Shown: one piece after another, positions 15,286-23,363 of the stretch
How positions within the stretch are numbered: position 1 is the stretch's first letter
Layout of the letters: every line of letters begins with the position of its first letter
Assembly (NCBI GenBank): GCA_900546795.1
Contig: UREG01000014.1
Coordinates: forward strand, 1-32,581
Direction: 5' to 3'
Length of the DNA stretch: 32,581 bases
Origin: an uncultured Veillonellaceae bacterium
GTDB lineage: Bacteria; Bacillota; Negativicutes; Veillonellales; Megasphaeraceae
Position numbers and translations under genes: made by a program
The notes under the pieces: generated by a model
Databases searched by the model: none
What the model saw: only the letters and a program-made list of their open reading frames with translations
What the model was told of the DNA's origin: nothing

Positions 15286-16689
15286 TCAGCGGATATCAAA
15301 AAGCTTGCCCGGATTTAAGATCATATTGGGGTCAAGAGATTTTTTGATGGCTTTCATCATATTCAGCTCTGCTTCACCAGTAAATTGTGCCAGCAGTTTT
15401 TTGCGTTTTTCACCGATGCCGTGTTCACCCGATAGACGTCCGCCCAGGGAATAGATGGCCGTATATAATTTTTGCTGGAAGACCTGGAGCATTGAAGTCC
15501 AGTCTTCGTGACTCATCTGCTGGGGTTTAATGATATTTAAATGGATATTGCCGTCGCCGGCATGAGCGGCGATGCGGGTGATGAGGTCGTGTTCGGCTGC
15601 CAGATCAAAAATAGTTTGAAGGATAGCCGGTTCTTGATCGACAGGAACCACGATGTCTTCTTTGCAGACGATGAGGCTTTCTGCACGAACTGCTTCAGCA
15701 AAGGCTTTGCGGGCACGCCAGATTTTCGTGGAATCGGCAGCCAATACTTCGATAGCGCCTGTTTCCGTGCAGAGTTCATCGATAGCGACGGCTTCTTCGT
15801 CAAGCTGGTCTTCATTATTTCCGTCAAGCTGAATGATAAGATAGTGGCGGTTACCCGTTCCCGGCAGGGATTCGCCGAGAAAATTTTCTACAGATTGGAT
15901 CGTAACGGAGTCCATAAGTTCGATGCAGGCTGGGGTAATACCGGAGAGTGTCAGGTGCTCTACAGTATCGACGGCTTGCTGCAGTGTGGGATAGACAGCC
16001 AGCAGATCAAAGACATGCTGTGGTTTGGGAAGCAGGCGAAGTGTACAGCGGGTTACGATACCCAGCGTGCCTTCACTGCCGATGATGAGCTGTTCCAGCG
16101 CATATCCTGTGGTCATTTTGTGCAGGCGGGCTCCGAGATGGAGAATCTCACCGGTAGGCGAAACTACTTCCAATTCATATACCTGATGGCGAGTCGTACC
16201 ATATTTGACCGCCCGGTTGCCGCCGGCATTGGTAGCGATATTGCCGCCGATGAAACAACTGTCCCCACTGCAGGGATCGCCGGCATAAAAGAGACCTCGT
16301 TTTGCGGCTTCCTGCTGTAATTCTTCCGTGCGTACGCCTGCTTCAGCAATAGCATATAGACTTTTTTCGTTGATTTCTATAATGCGGTTCATTTTTTCAA
16401 GACTTATGACCAGGCCGCCGAGAGAAGGCACGGCGCCGCAGGCAAGGCCGGTGCCGGCTCCGCGGGGAACAATGGGAAAGCGGTATTCATTTGCCAGCCG
16501 TACGAGAGCCGCTACTTGCTCCGTCGTCTGCGGAAGAGCAACCGCTTCGGGCATATGGTGATATACCGGATCTGTTACTTCATCATGAGAATAGGGTTTC
16601 ATCGATTCCGGATCGGAAAAGACAGCAGAAGCACCGACAATCGATTGGATTTTTTGTAAAATATCTTCGGTTATGGGCATGTATTGCAT
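15286..16689 (-). CDS. FAD-linked 2-hydroxyacid oxidase/dehydrogenase (GlcD / D-lactate dehydrogenase type)
   Basis: FAD-binding (PCMH-type) oxidoreductase of 467 residues that oxidises D-lactate, glycolate or a related 2-hydroxyacid, passing electrons to a flavoprotein or quinone. Visible: PRGAGTGLACGAVPSLGG and IGGNIATNAGGNRAVKYGTT in the FAD domain, IGSEGTLGIVT, then HAGDGNIHLN and SGEHGIGEKRK in the C-terminal domain. The ATG at 16689 is preferred because GGAG lies 8 bases before it; a GTG three codons upstream is the alternative. The next genes in the same direction are NAD-linked 2-hydroxyacid dehydrogenases, supporting a lactate-type pathway. No GlcF iron-sulfur or electron-transfer flavoprotein gene adjoins it. 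Confidence 0.9.
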   Translation of the reverse strand: MQYMPITEDILQKIQSIVGASAVFSDPESMKPYSHDEVTDPVYHHMPEAVALPQTTEQVAALVRLANEYRFPIVPRGAGTGLACGAVPSLGGLVISLEKMNRIIEINEKSLYAIAEAGVRTEELQQEAAKRGLFYAGDPCSGDSCFIGGNIATNAGGNRAVKYGTTRHQVYELEVVSPTGEILHLGARLHKMTTGYALEQLIIGSEGTLGIVTRCTLRLLPKPQHVFDLLAVYPTLQQAVDTVEHLTLSGITPACIELMDSVTIQSVENFLGESLPGTGNRHYLIIQLDGNNEDQLDEEAVAIDELCTETGAIEVLAADSTKIWRARKAFAEAVRAESLIVCKEDIVVPVDQEPAILQTIFDLAAEHDLITRIAAHAGDGNIHLNIIKPQQMSHEDWTSMLQVFQQKLYTAIYSLGGRLSGEHGIGEKRKKLLAQFTGEAELNMMKAIKKSLDPNMILNPGKLFDIR

Positions 16690-16722
16690 GACGATCACTC
16701 CATTTACATATAATTACCTTAC

Positions 16723-16814
16723 TATCTATTAGTATACCGTAAGGCAGGAAGAAGAGCTACTAATAAAAGAAAAAACTATGCGCAAAGCAGGGGAATACGG
16801 TATACTAATAGATA
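16723..16814. repeat. 19-bp perfect inverted repeat in a divergent intergenic region
   Basis: TATCTATTAGTATACCGTA (16723-16741) recurs as its exact reverse complement at 16796-16814, 54 bp away. Each arm contains a -10-like TATACT pointing at the gene on its side (GlcD-type oxidase left, division gene right). A third partial copy, TACTAATA followed by AAAGAAAA, lies at 16758-16772. Facing promoter cores or paired operators are the likely meanings. Confidence 0.85.
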
Positions 16815-16838
16815 AAGAAAAGAGAAAGGAGTCGGACA

Positions 16839-17132
16839 GTGAAAGGACGGCAGCGGGTCAGGCGGCAAGGCGAGCGGCCGGCGCCTTGGTATAAAATGGT
16901 CATTACCGTATTATTGGTGATTGGCGCGATCGCATTACTGCATAAGGTATATCAATGGTATGAGATACAGCAGGAAATAGAAGCGGCGCAGGCAAAGGTA
17001 GAGGCGCTGGAGCAAGAAAAACAGAGCCTTCAGGACGAAAGTCAGAAGCTGGATACGAACGAAGAAATAGAGAAGCGGGCGCGTAAAGAATTGGGGATGG
17101 TAAAGCCGGGCGAAGTTCCTTATGTGCATTAA
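16839..17132 (+). CDS. Septum formation initiator (FtsB/DivIC-like)
   Basis: Small bitopic division protein of 97 residues. A basic cytoplasmic N-terminus (KGRQRVRRQGERP) leads to one TM helix (about 19-36), then a coiled coil (about 40-75) and the conserved end EIEKRARKELGMVKPGEVPYV typical of FtsB/DivIC. The start is GTG at 16839 with AAGGAG 7 bases upstream. It stands 102 bp before the S1-domain gene, an order common in Firmicutes (divIC-yabR), which supports DivIC identity. Divergent from the GlcD-type gene across a striking inverted repeat. Confidence 0.9.
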   Translation: MKGRQRVRRQGERPAPWYKMVITVLLVIGAIALLHKVYQWYEIQQEIEAAQAKVEALEQEKQSLQDESQKLDTNEEIEKRARKELGMVKPGEVPYVH

Positions 17133-17143
17133 TATAGTCTATA

Positions 17144-17173
17144 TTGACAAGTAATTTGGTACATGCGTATAAT
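17144..17173 (+). promoter_or_regulatory. Strong consensus promoter of the S1-domain gene
   Basis: Perfect TTGACA (17144-17149) and perfect TATAAT (17168-17173) are separated by 18 bp. It lies 61 bp before the start codon. Confidence 0.88.
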
Positions 17174-17234
17174 GAGATTATGTCTATCGTGCTCCAAGAG
17201 GGGTATTGAATTTTAAGGAGGATATGTAGTTAGC

Positions 17235-17690
17235 ATGACAATTGAAGTAGGAAGTGTGTTAGAAGGTACCGTGACGGGTATTACAAAATTTGGCGCTTTT
17301 GTAGATTTGGGCGAAAGAAAAGTAGGGCTGGTTCATATTTCCGAAGTGGCCAATGAGTATGTAAAGGATGTAAACGACTTTTTGAAAGTACAGGATAAAG
17401 TAAAAGTAAAAGTATTGACTGTAGACGATAAAGGCAAAATCGGTTTGTCCATCAAACAAGCGCAGCCTAAACCGGCAGAAGAAGCGCGGGAACCGCGTTT
17501 CCGCAAAGAATTCAAACCGAAACCGTCTTTTGACCGCAGCCGTTGCGACAGCTTCCAGCACAGCAGTGCAGCTATGTCCTTCGAAGATCGGTTGAGCAAG
17601 TTCTTAAAAGACAGTGATGAACGGCTTACAGATTTAAAACGAAATACAGAATCTAAACGGGGCGGCCGGGGGGCCCGCCGGTCCGATTAA
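17235..17690 (+). CDS. S1 RNA-binding domain protein (YabR-like)
   Basis: RNA-binding protein of 151 residues. Residues about 1-72 form a complete S1 domain: VGSVLEGTVTGITKFGAFVDL, VGLVHISEVA, QDKVKVKVLTVDDKGKIGLSIK. The rest is a charged, Lys/Arg-rich tail with a short helical segment SFEDRLSKFLKDSDERL and a basic end GGRGARR that could add RNA contacts. It follows the divIC-like gene as yabR does in Bacillus. It has a strong promoter and ends in a terminator, so it is probably an abundant ribosome- or RNA-associated protein; the exact role is unknown. Confidence 0.9.
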   Translation: MTIEVGSVLEGTVTGITKFGAFVDLGERKVGLVHISEVANEYVKDVNDFLKVQDKVKVKVLTVDDKGKIGLSIKQAQPKPAEEAREPRFRKEFKPKPSFDRSRCDSFQHSSAAMSFEDRLSKFLKDSDERLTDLKRNTESKRGGRGARRSD

Positions 17691-17694
17691 GAGG

Positions 17695-17722
17695 AAGGAC
17701 GTTCTGCGGAACGTCCTTTTTT
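17695..17722 (+). terminator. Terminator of the S1-domain gene
   Basis: An AAGGACGTTC stem (17695-17704) with GAACGTCCTT (17709-17718) around a TGCG loop is followed by T's. It ends 20 bases before the phosphatase gene. Confidence 0.92.
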
Positions 17723-17741
17723 AATCAAGGAGAAGAGAAAA

Positions 17742-18632
17742 ATGAAACAAGCGGTTATTGATATCGGATCGAATTCACTGCGACTGATGACGGCAGAAAA
17801 AATAAACGGCGCATATCGCTGTGCGCCCAAAGAGCTTTGTACGACAAGGCTGGGAACCGGCGTGCGGGAGACGGGACGTTTAGATCCGTATTGCCGGGAT
17901 AAGAGTTTACAGGTATTAAAAGAGTGGAAAGGGCGGCTGGGAGCCTGTTCCGTGATTGCCTTCGCTACCAGTGCGGTTCGGGAAGCGTTGGACGGCAGGG
18001 ATTTCGTGGAGCGCGTGCGGGAGCTGACCGGCTGGCAGGTACAGGTATTATCCGGTGAAGAAGAAGCCCGTTATGGATATATCGGCGCCGTAGGAAATAC
18101 AGGCGCAGGGCTGATGGTAGATATTGGCGGCGGCAGTACTGAAGCGGCGGCAGGCTGGGACGGTGCGATCACCTGGAGCTGCAGCTACCCGTTGGGGGCG
18201 GTGCGGATGGCGCTGTCAGAGCCGATTTTACCGGAACGTCTTGGTGTATTAAAACAGGAATGCCTGGATATATTGGCAGAAAATACGATACCGGAAATGG
18301 GAAACGTAAGAGCGGTAGGTGTAGGCGGGACAATCACGAGCGCAGCGTCGATCCTGTTGGGCCTGAGAGAATACGATACGGAAAAAATAAATGGATATGA
18401 ACTGACGAAAGAACGAATTGCCGCATTGGCGAAGCGGCTGGCGGCTATGCCGGAAAAAGAGCGCAGGACGGTCGCTGGCCTGCAGCCGGAAAGAAGTCCG
18501 ATCATCGTGTCGGGACTTCTTATTTTAGAGAGCGTAATGGAGCGGTTTGGGCTGGATTCGATTTGCGTTAGCGAACAAGACGGCATGGAGGGAATTTTGC
18601 TGGCAGGCACTTTTCTTTCGGCCCCTGATTAG
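17742..18632 (+). CDS. Ppx/GppA-family phosphatase
   Basis: Exopolyphosphatase/guanosine pentaphosphate phosphatase family, ASKHA fold, 296 residues. The N-terminal AVIDIGSNSLRLM is the phosphate-1 motif, GLMVDIGGGSTEAA the phosphate-2 motif, and GVGGTITSAASILLGL lies in the adenosine-type region. The catalytic glutamate is probably in FATSAVREALDGRDF. It is a short form without the C-terminal HD-like domain of E. coli Ppx, as is common in Firmicutes. It lies 29 bp before tilS. Polyphosphate or pppGpp as substrate cannot be separated by sequence. Confidence 0.92.
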   Translation: MKQAVIDIGSNSLRLMTAEKINGAYRCAPKELCTTRLGTGVRETGRLDPYCRDKSLQVLKEWKGRLGACSVIAFATSAVREALDGRDFVERVRELTGWQVQVLSGEEEARYGYIGAVGNTGAGLMVDIGGGSTEAAAGWDGAITWSCSYPLGAVRMALSEPILPERLGVLKQECLDILAENTIPEMGNVRAVGVGGTITSAASILLGLREYDTEKINGYELTKERIAALAKRLAAMPEKERRTVAGLQPERSPIIVSGLLILESVMERFGLDSICVSEQDGMEGILLAGTFLSAPD

Positions 18633-18661
18633 CTATAATGGTAAAGTATGGAGGCTGCAAG

Positions 18662-19633
18662 ATGATAAGGAAAGTAGAACGATTTTGCCGTATGCATCAT
18701 ATACTTCATAAAGGAGATCCTATTTTGGTGGCCTGTTCCGGCGGGCCGGATTCTTTGGCTTTGCTTTATGTATTGGCAGAGCTGCGGGAAAGCTATGAAC
18801 TGAAACTGACAGCTTGCTATATCCATCATGGCATACGCAAACGGGCTGATGAAGAAGTCGGATTTGTAAAAGCCGCCGCGGAATCGCGGGGTGTGCCGTT
18901 TTGCTGTGCGTATACGCCTGTTCCGGAATTGGCGCGGGAGCGTAAGCAAAGTATCGAGACGACGGCGCGTGACGAACGATATCGTCTGTTGGAACAGATG
19001 GCAGACGAGTGCGGCGCCGCATCGATTGCAGTGGCGCATCATCAAAACGATCAGGCAGAGACCGTATTGCACCGTTTTATCCGGGGAACTGGACTGCAGG
19101 GGCTGGCAGGAATGCGCCCCAGAAATGGCCGGATTATACGGCCGTTTTTAGCAGTGACCCGCTGTGAGATCGAGGCATATATTGAAACGCTGGGACTGAC
19201 GCCTTGTGAAGATGAGACCAATAAGGATACGGCCTATTTGCGGAATCGGATACGTCATGAATTGCTGCCGCTTTTGCTCACCTATAATCCAAATATGATT
19301 GATGGACTCAATCGGCTGGCGGTTATTGCCGGACAGGAAGAGGCGTATATGGAAGAAGAGACCGCGCGGTTCATTGCAGAGCATGCGGTATATGAAGATG
19401 GCGCTGTCTATGTTTTGCGCAGTGTGTTGAAAAAGACCCATCAGGCGCTGCGCCGGCGGGTGATCCGATCGCTGTTTGCAGATATGGCCGGATCTTCGTA
19501 CAATGTGAGCTTTGGATATATCGAACGAATTGAAGAGCTGTTGGAAAAAGGAGCGGGAAAAGTTTTCTGCGGACAGGGCGTGCGCGTATGGACGACGTAT
19601 GAACGCCTTTATTTTACGAAATTAACGAAATGA
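18662..19633 (+). CDS. tilS: tRNA(Ile)-lysidine synthase TilS
   Basis: Attaches lysine to C34 of tRNA-Ile(CAU), changing decoding from AUG to AUA; essential in nearly all bacteria. The 323-residue protein has the PP-loop SGGPDS (26-31), the family-specific HHGIR and VAHHQNDQAETVLHRFIRGTGLQGLAGM, and NRIRHELLPLL. The ATG at 18662 has GGAGG 7 bases upstream; the longer reading from 18638 would run through that site. The C-terminal tRNA-binding part is shorter than in B. subtilis TilS. It forms a pair with hpt, 17 bp downstream, an order conserved in Firmicutes (tilS-hpt-ftsH). Confidence 0.96.
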   Translation: MIRKVERFCRMHHILHKGDPILVACSGGPDSLALLYVLAELRESYELKLTACYIHHGIRKRADEEVGFVKAAAESRGVPFCCAYTPVPELARERKQSIETTARDERYRLLEQMADECGAASIAVAHHQNDQAETVLHRFIRGTGLQGLAGMRPRNGRIIRPFLAVTRCEIEAYIETLGLTPCEDETNKDTAYLRNRIRHELLPLLLTYNPNMIDGLNRLAVIAGQEEAYMEEETARFIAEHAVYEDGAVYVLRSVLKKTHQALRRRVIRSLFADMAGSSYNVSFGYIERIEELLEKGAGKVFCGQGVRVWTTYERLYFTKLTK

Positions 19634-19650
19634 ATATACAGGAGGAAATT

Positions 19651-20190
19651 ATGCATCAGGATGTAGAACGTATTTTATTTACAGAAGAAGAGCTGGCGGC
19701 TCGGGTAAAAGAATTGGGCGAGCAGATCAGCCGGGATTATGAGGGAAAAAACGTCGTGCTTATCGGCGTATTAAAAGGTGCCGTCGTGTTTTTTGCTGAT
19801 CTTATGCGCGCCGTTACGGTGCCGGCGGCAATTGATTTTATCGCTTGTTCCAGCTATGGAATGGGATCTACTACATCGGGAGAAGTACAGATTCGGAAAG
19901 ACTTGGATCATTCTATCGAAGGCAAGCATGTAATCGTAGTAGAAGATATTGTGGATACGGGCACGACCCTGCATTATTTGCTGGATAACCTGGCTAAGCG
20001 GGGCGCTAAGAGCGTAAAACTGGCAGCGCTTTTAAATAAGCCGTCGCGCCGCAAAGTAGATGTTGCCGTCGATTACATGGGATTTGAAGTGCCGGATTAT
20101 TTTGTAGTCGGTTATGGTTTGGATTATGCGGAACGATACCGCAACCTCCCGTATATCGGCATTTTAAAAGAAAGTGTATATACGAAATAA
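19651..20190 (+). CDS. hpt: Hypoxanthine phosphoribosyltransferase
   Basis: Purine salvage enzyme converting hypoxanthine or guanine plus PRPP to IMP or GMP. The 179-residue protein has the PRPP loop VVEDIVDTGTTL (about 97-108), the flexible loop region SSYGMGSTTSGEV and the end motif VVGYGLDYAERYRNLPYIG. The ATG at 19651 is chosen because AGGAGG lies directly upstream; an in-frame ATG at 19630 overlaps the tilS stop and would put the ribosome binding site inside the gene. It continues the conserved tilS-hpt-ftsH order. Confidence 0.97.
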   Translation: MHQDVERILFTEEELAARVKELGEQISRDYEGKNVVLIGVLKGAVVFFADLMRAVTVPAAIDFIACSSYGMGSTTSGEVQIRKDLDHSIEGKHVIVVEDIVDTGTTLHYLLDNLAKRGAKSVKLAALLNKPSRRKVDVAVDYMGFEVPDYFVVGYGLDYAERYRNLPYIGILKESVYTK

Positions 20191-20214
20191 ATTCGACAGA
20201 CTAGGTGATAAGAA

Positions 20215-20243
20215 TTGTCAGCTAGTAAAAAATATGGTATCAT
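20215..20243 (+). promoter_or_regulatory. ftsH promoter with extended -10
   Basis: TTGTCA (20215-20220), a 17-bp spacer and TATCAT (20238-20243) preceded by TGG. An inverted pair CATATCTT/AAGATATG further down lies in the roughly 90-nt leader. Confidence 0.7.
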
Positions 20244-20337
20244 AAAATAATGTATAGCCATATCTTAATATAGATTAAAAATGTTAATAGAGGTCAAAAG
20301 ATATGCAGCTAGTTAAGAAGGGAAAGGAGCGCTATTT

Positions 20338-22272
20338 TTGAGTAAATTCGTGCGGAATGTAAGTCTGTATCTGCTCATCATTATCGTGGCTGTATCGATT
20401 ATTGATGCGTTTACTTCAACTAAAACAGATAAATCGGAAATCAGTTATTCCAATTTTGTCTCTAATGTACAGCAGAAAAAAGTGGAACTTGTGTCCATTA
20501 CAAACGAGCATGCGATCGTTGGCAAGTTAAAAGACGGTACGGTGTTCAACACCTATGCGCCGTCAGATCCGACGTTATTGCCTATGCTGCGTGAAGCGAA
20601 TGTAAATATTACGGCGCATCCGCCGGAACAGCCGTCCTGGTGGATGAACCTGCTCAGTTCTATTTTGCCGATGCTTCTTCTGATTGGCGTATGGTTTTTT
20701 ATCATGCAGCAAACGCAGGGCGGCGGAGGCCGGGTAATGAATTTTGGCAAAAGCCGGGCAAAGATGAGCGGTGAAGGCAAAATCAATGTGTCTTTTAAAG
20801 ATGTAGCGGGCGCAGATGAAGCAAAAGAAGAGCTGGCGGAAGTAGTGGAATTTCTGCGGAATCCGGCTAAGTATAACGCGATTGGGGCAAAGATTCCTAA
20901 AGGCGTATTGCTGTATGGTCCTCCGGGAACCGGTAAAACACTGCTGGCAAAAGCGGTGGCAGGCGAAGCGGGAGTTCCGTTTTTCAGCATCAGCGGTTCG
21001 GACTTTGTGGAAATGTTTGTTGGCGTAGGTGCCTCTCGCGTACGGGATTTATTTGCCCAGGCAAAGAAAAATGCACCTTGCATTATTTTCATTGACGAAA
21101 TCGATGCGGTAGGGCGGCAGCGCGGCGCCGGACTTGGCGGCGGCCATGATGAACGGGAACAGACCTTGAATCAGCTGTTAGTTGAAATGGACGGTTTTGG
21201 AGCCAATGAAGGGATTATTACGATTGCGGCTACGAACCGGCCGGATATATTAGACCCGGCATTGCTGCGGCCGGGACGGTTTGACCGTCAGATTACAGTA
21301 GACCGGCCGGATTTGCGGGGACGTATTGCGATATTGAAGGTACATGCCCGCAATAAACCGCTGGATACGGATGTAGATCTGGAAACGATTGCGAAAAAAG
21401 TTCCTGGATTTACCGGGGCGGATTTAGGCAACCTGCTTAATGAAGCGGCACTGCTGGCAGCCAGATTGAATAAAAAGACGATCGGTATGGCCGAATTGGA
21501 AGAAGCCAGCGAGAAAGTAAGTTACGGACCGGAACGGCGCAGCCATGTGATCAGCAAAGAGGAACAGAAGCTGACGGCGTATCATGAAGCGGGACATGCG
21601 ATTGTGGCCTGCCTGCTTCCCGATGCAGATCCTGTCCATAAAGTTACGATTATTCCACGGGGCCGTGCCGGCGGATATACGATGATGCTGCCGAAAGAAG
21701 AACGGTCGTATGAAACGAAAGCGCATCTTCTGGCACAGATCCGCATGGCTCTGGGCGGACGGGCGGCTGAACAGATTATTTTCAATGAAATCAGCAGCGG
21801 CGCATCCGGCGATATCCAAATGGTAACGAATATTGTCCGGCAGATGATTACACGCTGGGGCATGAGTGAAAAACTGGGGCCGATGGTTTTCGGCGAACAG
21901 CAGGAACAGGTATTCCTTGGCAAAAACTTAGGACATGAACGCAATTACGGAGATCGTGTAGCGGAATTAATTGATCAGGAAATGCATGACATTGTCAGCA
22001 CCGCGTATGCAGATACGCTGCAGCTGCTGAAAGACAATATTGAAGTTCTTCATGCAATGGCTGCGGCACTTCTGGAAAAAGAAACGATTGGCCGTAAAGA
22101 AATCGATAATATTCTGAAATATGGTACTGCGGATGCTCCTGCAGAAGAGCGCCAGGCGGCAGAAGCGGAAACTGAAGCACCTGCGGCTCCTCATACAACG
22201 CTGAGCCCATGGGGCAATCAGATTCCTGAAAAACAGGAGAAAAAAGAAACAGAAGAAGAAAAAACAGAATAG
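20338..22272 (+). CDS. ftsH: ATP-dependent zinc metalloprotease FtsH
   Basis: Membrane-bound AAA+ protease that degrades misfolded membrane proteins and short-lived regulators. The 644-residue protein starts with TTG (20338) behind AAAGGAG. TM1 (about 8-25) and TM2 (about 104-123) enclose a small extracytoplasmic domain. The AAA domain has Walker A GPPGTGKT (Lys200), Walker B IIFIDEID, and the second region of homology ATNRPDILDPALLRPGRFD. The peptidase zinc motif HEAGH is at 416-420. The tail after about 605 is Glu/Ala-rich low complexity. It is preceded by its own promoter and followed by a terminator. Confidence 0.98.
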   Translation: MSKFVRNVSLYLLIIIVAVSIIDAFTSTKTDKSEISYSNFVSNVQQKKVELVSITNEHAIVGKLKDGTVFNTYAPSDPTLLPMLREANVNITAHPPEQPSWWMNLLSSILPMLLLIGVWFFIMQQTQGGGGRVMNFGKSRAKMSGEGKINVSFKDVAGADEAKEELAEVVEFLRNPAKYNAIGAKIPKGVLLYGPPGTGKTLLAKAVAGEAGVPFFSISGSDFVEMFVGVGASRVRDLFAQAKKNAPCIIFIDEIDAVGRQRGAGLGGGHDEREQTLNQLLVEMDGFGANEGIITIAATNRPDILDPALLRPGRFDRQITVDRPDLRGRIAILKVHARNKPLDTDVDLETIAKKVPGFTGADLGNLLNEAALLAARLNKKTIGMAELEEASEKVSYGPERRSHVISKEEQKLTAYHEAGHAIVACLLPDADPVHKVTIIPRGRAGGYTMMLPKEERSYETKAHLLAQIRMALGGRAAEQIIFNEISSGASGDIQMVTNIVRQMITRWGMSEKLGPMVFGEQQEQVFLGKNLGHERNYGDRVAELIDQEMHDIVSTAYADTLQLLKDNIEVLHAMAAALLEKETIGRKEIDNILKYGTADAPAEERQAAEAETEAPAAPHTTLSPWGNQIPEKQEKKETEEEKTE

Positions 22273-22280
22273 AAAGAAGA

Positions 22281-22315
22281 AAAGCAGACAATGGTTGCGG
22301 CCTTGTCTGCTTTTT
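22281..22315 (+). terminator. ftsH terminator
   Basis: An 11-bp stem, AAAGCAGACAA (22281-22291) with TTGTCTGCTTT (22303-22313), is followed by T's. The birA -35 begins three bases later. Confidence 0.92.
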
Positions 22316-22317
22316 AG

Positions 22318-22346
22318 TTGACAATAGAAAGCAGAGAGTTTACAAT
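22318..22346 (+). promoter_or_regulatory. birA-bioY promoter with direct repeats
   Basis: Perfect TTGACA (22318-22323), a 17-bp spacer and TACAAT (22341-22346). The -35 and -10 are each embedded in a 12-base direct repeat (AGTTGACAATAG at 22316, AGTTTACAATGG at 22337), 21 bp apart, which could be an operator. Confidence 0.75.
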
Positions 22347-22377
22347 GGACGATAGAAAAAAGAAAGGCGGCGCATCG

Positions 22378-23349
22378 ATGAGAAAAGATATTTTAGAATA
22401 TTTGCAAAACAGCAATGAATTTGTTTCCGGCCAGGAAATCTCTGACGCATTAGGCGTTTCACGAACGGCCGTTTGGAAACATATCAACGTGTTGAAAAAG
22501 CAGGGATATGAAATAGAGTCGTCTACCCGAAAAGGATATCGGTTGGTAATGGCGCCGGATTTATTGACTCCGGAAGAAATAAGAAGCGGCTTGCCGACGG
22601 AGTTTATGGGACGCCATATCGTGTATGCAGAACAGGTGGATTCTACGAATCGGCTGGCAAAAGAAAAAGCGCAGGACGGCGCTCCGGAAGGTACGATCGT
22701 AATTGCCGAAGAGCAAATCGGCGGCAAAGGGCGCCTTACCCGGTCTTGGTCGTCGCCTTTTGGCAAAGGGATTTGGTTCAGCGTGATCCTTCGGCCGCAG
22801 TTTTTGCCGTATGAAGCTTCAAAGCTGACGCTGATGGGAGCGGTAGCGCTGACGAAAGCGTTTCACAGCCTGGGACTGACAGAATGCGGGATCAAATGGC
22901 CTAATGATATTTTGGTGAACGGACGAAAGATTGTCGGTGTTTTGACAGAGATGAGCGCTACCATGGAGGGGATAGATTATATCGTGATGGGCTGCGGCAT
23001 CAATGTAAAGCAGTCGCGGCGGGAATTTCCCAAAGAACTGCGAAAAATTGCGACGAGCTTTGCGGCGGAAAATGTAAAGGTAAGCCGAAAAGAAATCTTG
23101 CAGAACGTCTTGCTGGAATTGGAAAAAGCGTATACAAAAGTGCTGGACGAAGGATTTGCTCCTGTTTTGGAAGAGTGGCGCACCTTATCTGTTACGCTTG
23201 GCATGGATGTAAAAGTCATTGCTCCGGATCGGACGTTTTATGGCCGGGCGGTGGATATTGATGAAGACGGTAATTTATTAGTAGACAGTGATGGAAAGCG
23301 GGAAAAAGTCGTGGCCGGCGATGTATCGATTCGCCCGCAGGACGATTGA
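22378..23349 (+). CDS. birA: Bifunctional biotin protein ligase / biotin operon repressor BirA
   Basis: Activates biotin to biotinyl-AMP and attaches it to carboxylase carrier proteins; with its N-terminal HTH it also represses biotin genes. The 323-residue protein has the winged helix at about 1-60 (GQEISDALGVSRTAVWKHIN), the ligase domain with VDSTNRLAKE, the biotinyl-AMP loop GGKGRLTRSW, KWPNDILV and the C-terminal SH3-like cap. The ATG at 22378 is chosen: the promoter at 22318-22346 puts transcription start downstream of the other in-frame ATG (22345), and AAAGGCGG lies 7 bases before 22378. bioY follows by 14 bp, which supports biotin regulation. Confidence 0.96.
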   Translation: MRKDILEYLQNSNEFVSGQEISDALGVSRTAVWKHINVLKKQGYEIESSTRKGYRLVMAPDLLTPEEIRSGLPTEFMGRHIVYAEQVDSTNRLAKEKAQDGAPEGTIVIAEEQIGGKGRLTRSWSSPFGKGIWFSVILRPQFLPYEASKLTLMGAVALTKAFHSLGLTECGIKWPNDILVNGRKIVGVLTEMSATMEGIDYIVMGCGINVKQSRREFPKELRKIATSFAAENVKVSRKEILQNVLLELEKAYTKVLDEGFAPVLEEWRTLSVTLGMDVKVIAPDRTFYGRAVDIDEDGNLLVDSDGKREKVVAGDVSIRPQDD

Positions 23350-23363
23350 CGGAGGATGATTAG

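Noticed and set aside
20292..20298. GGTCAAA in the ftsH leader, the same heptad as at groES, suggesting CtsR control
   Set aside because: CtsR needs two tandem heptads; only one is present here, and the same heptad also occurs by chance inside a dehydrogenase gene near 14,550.
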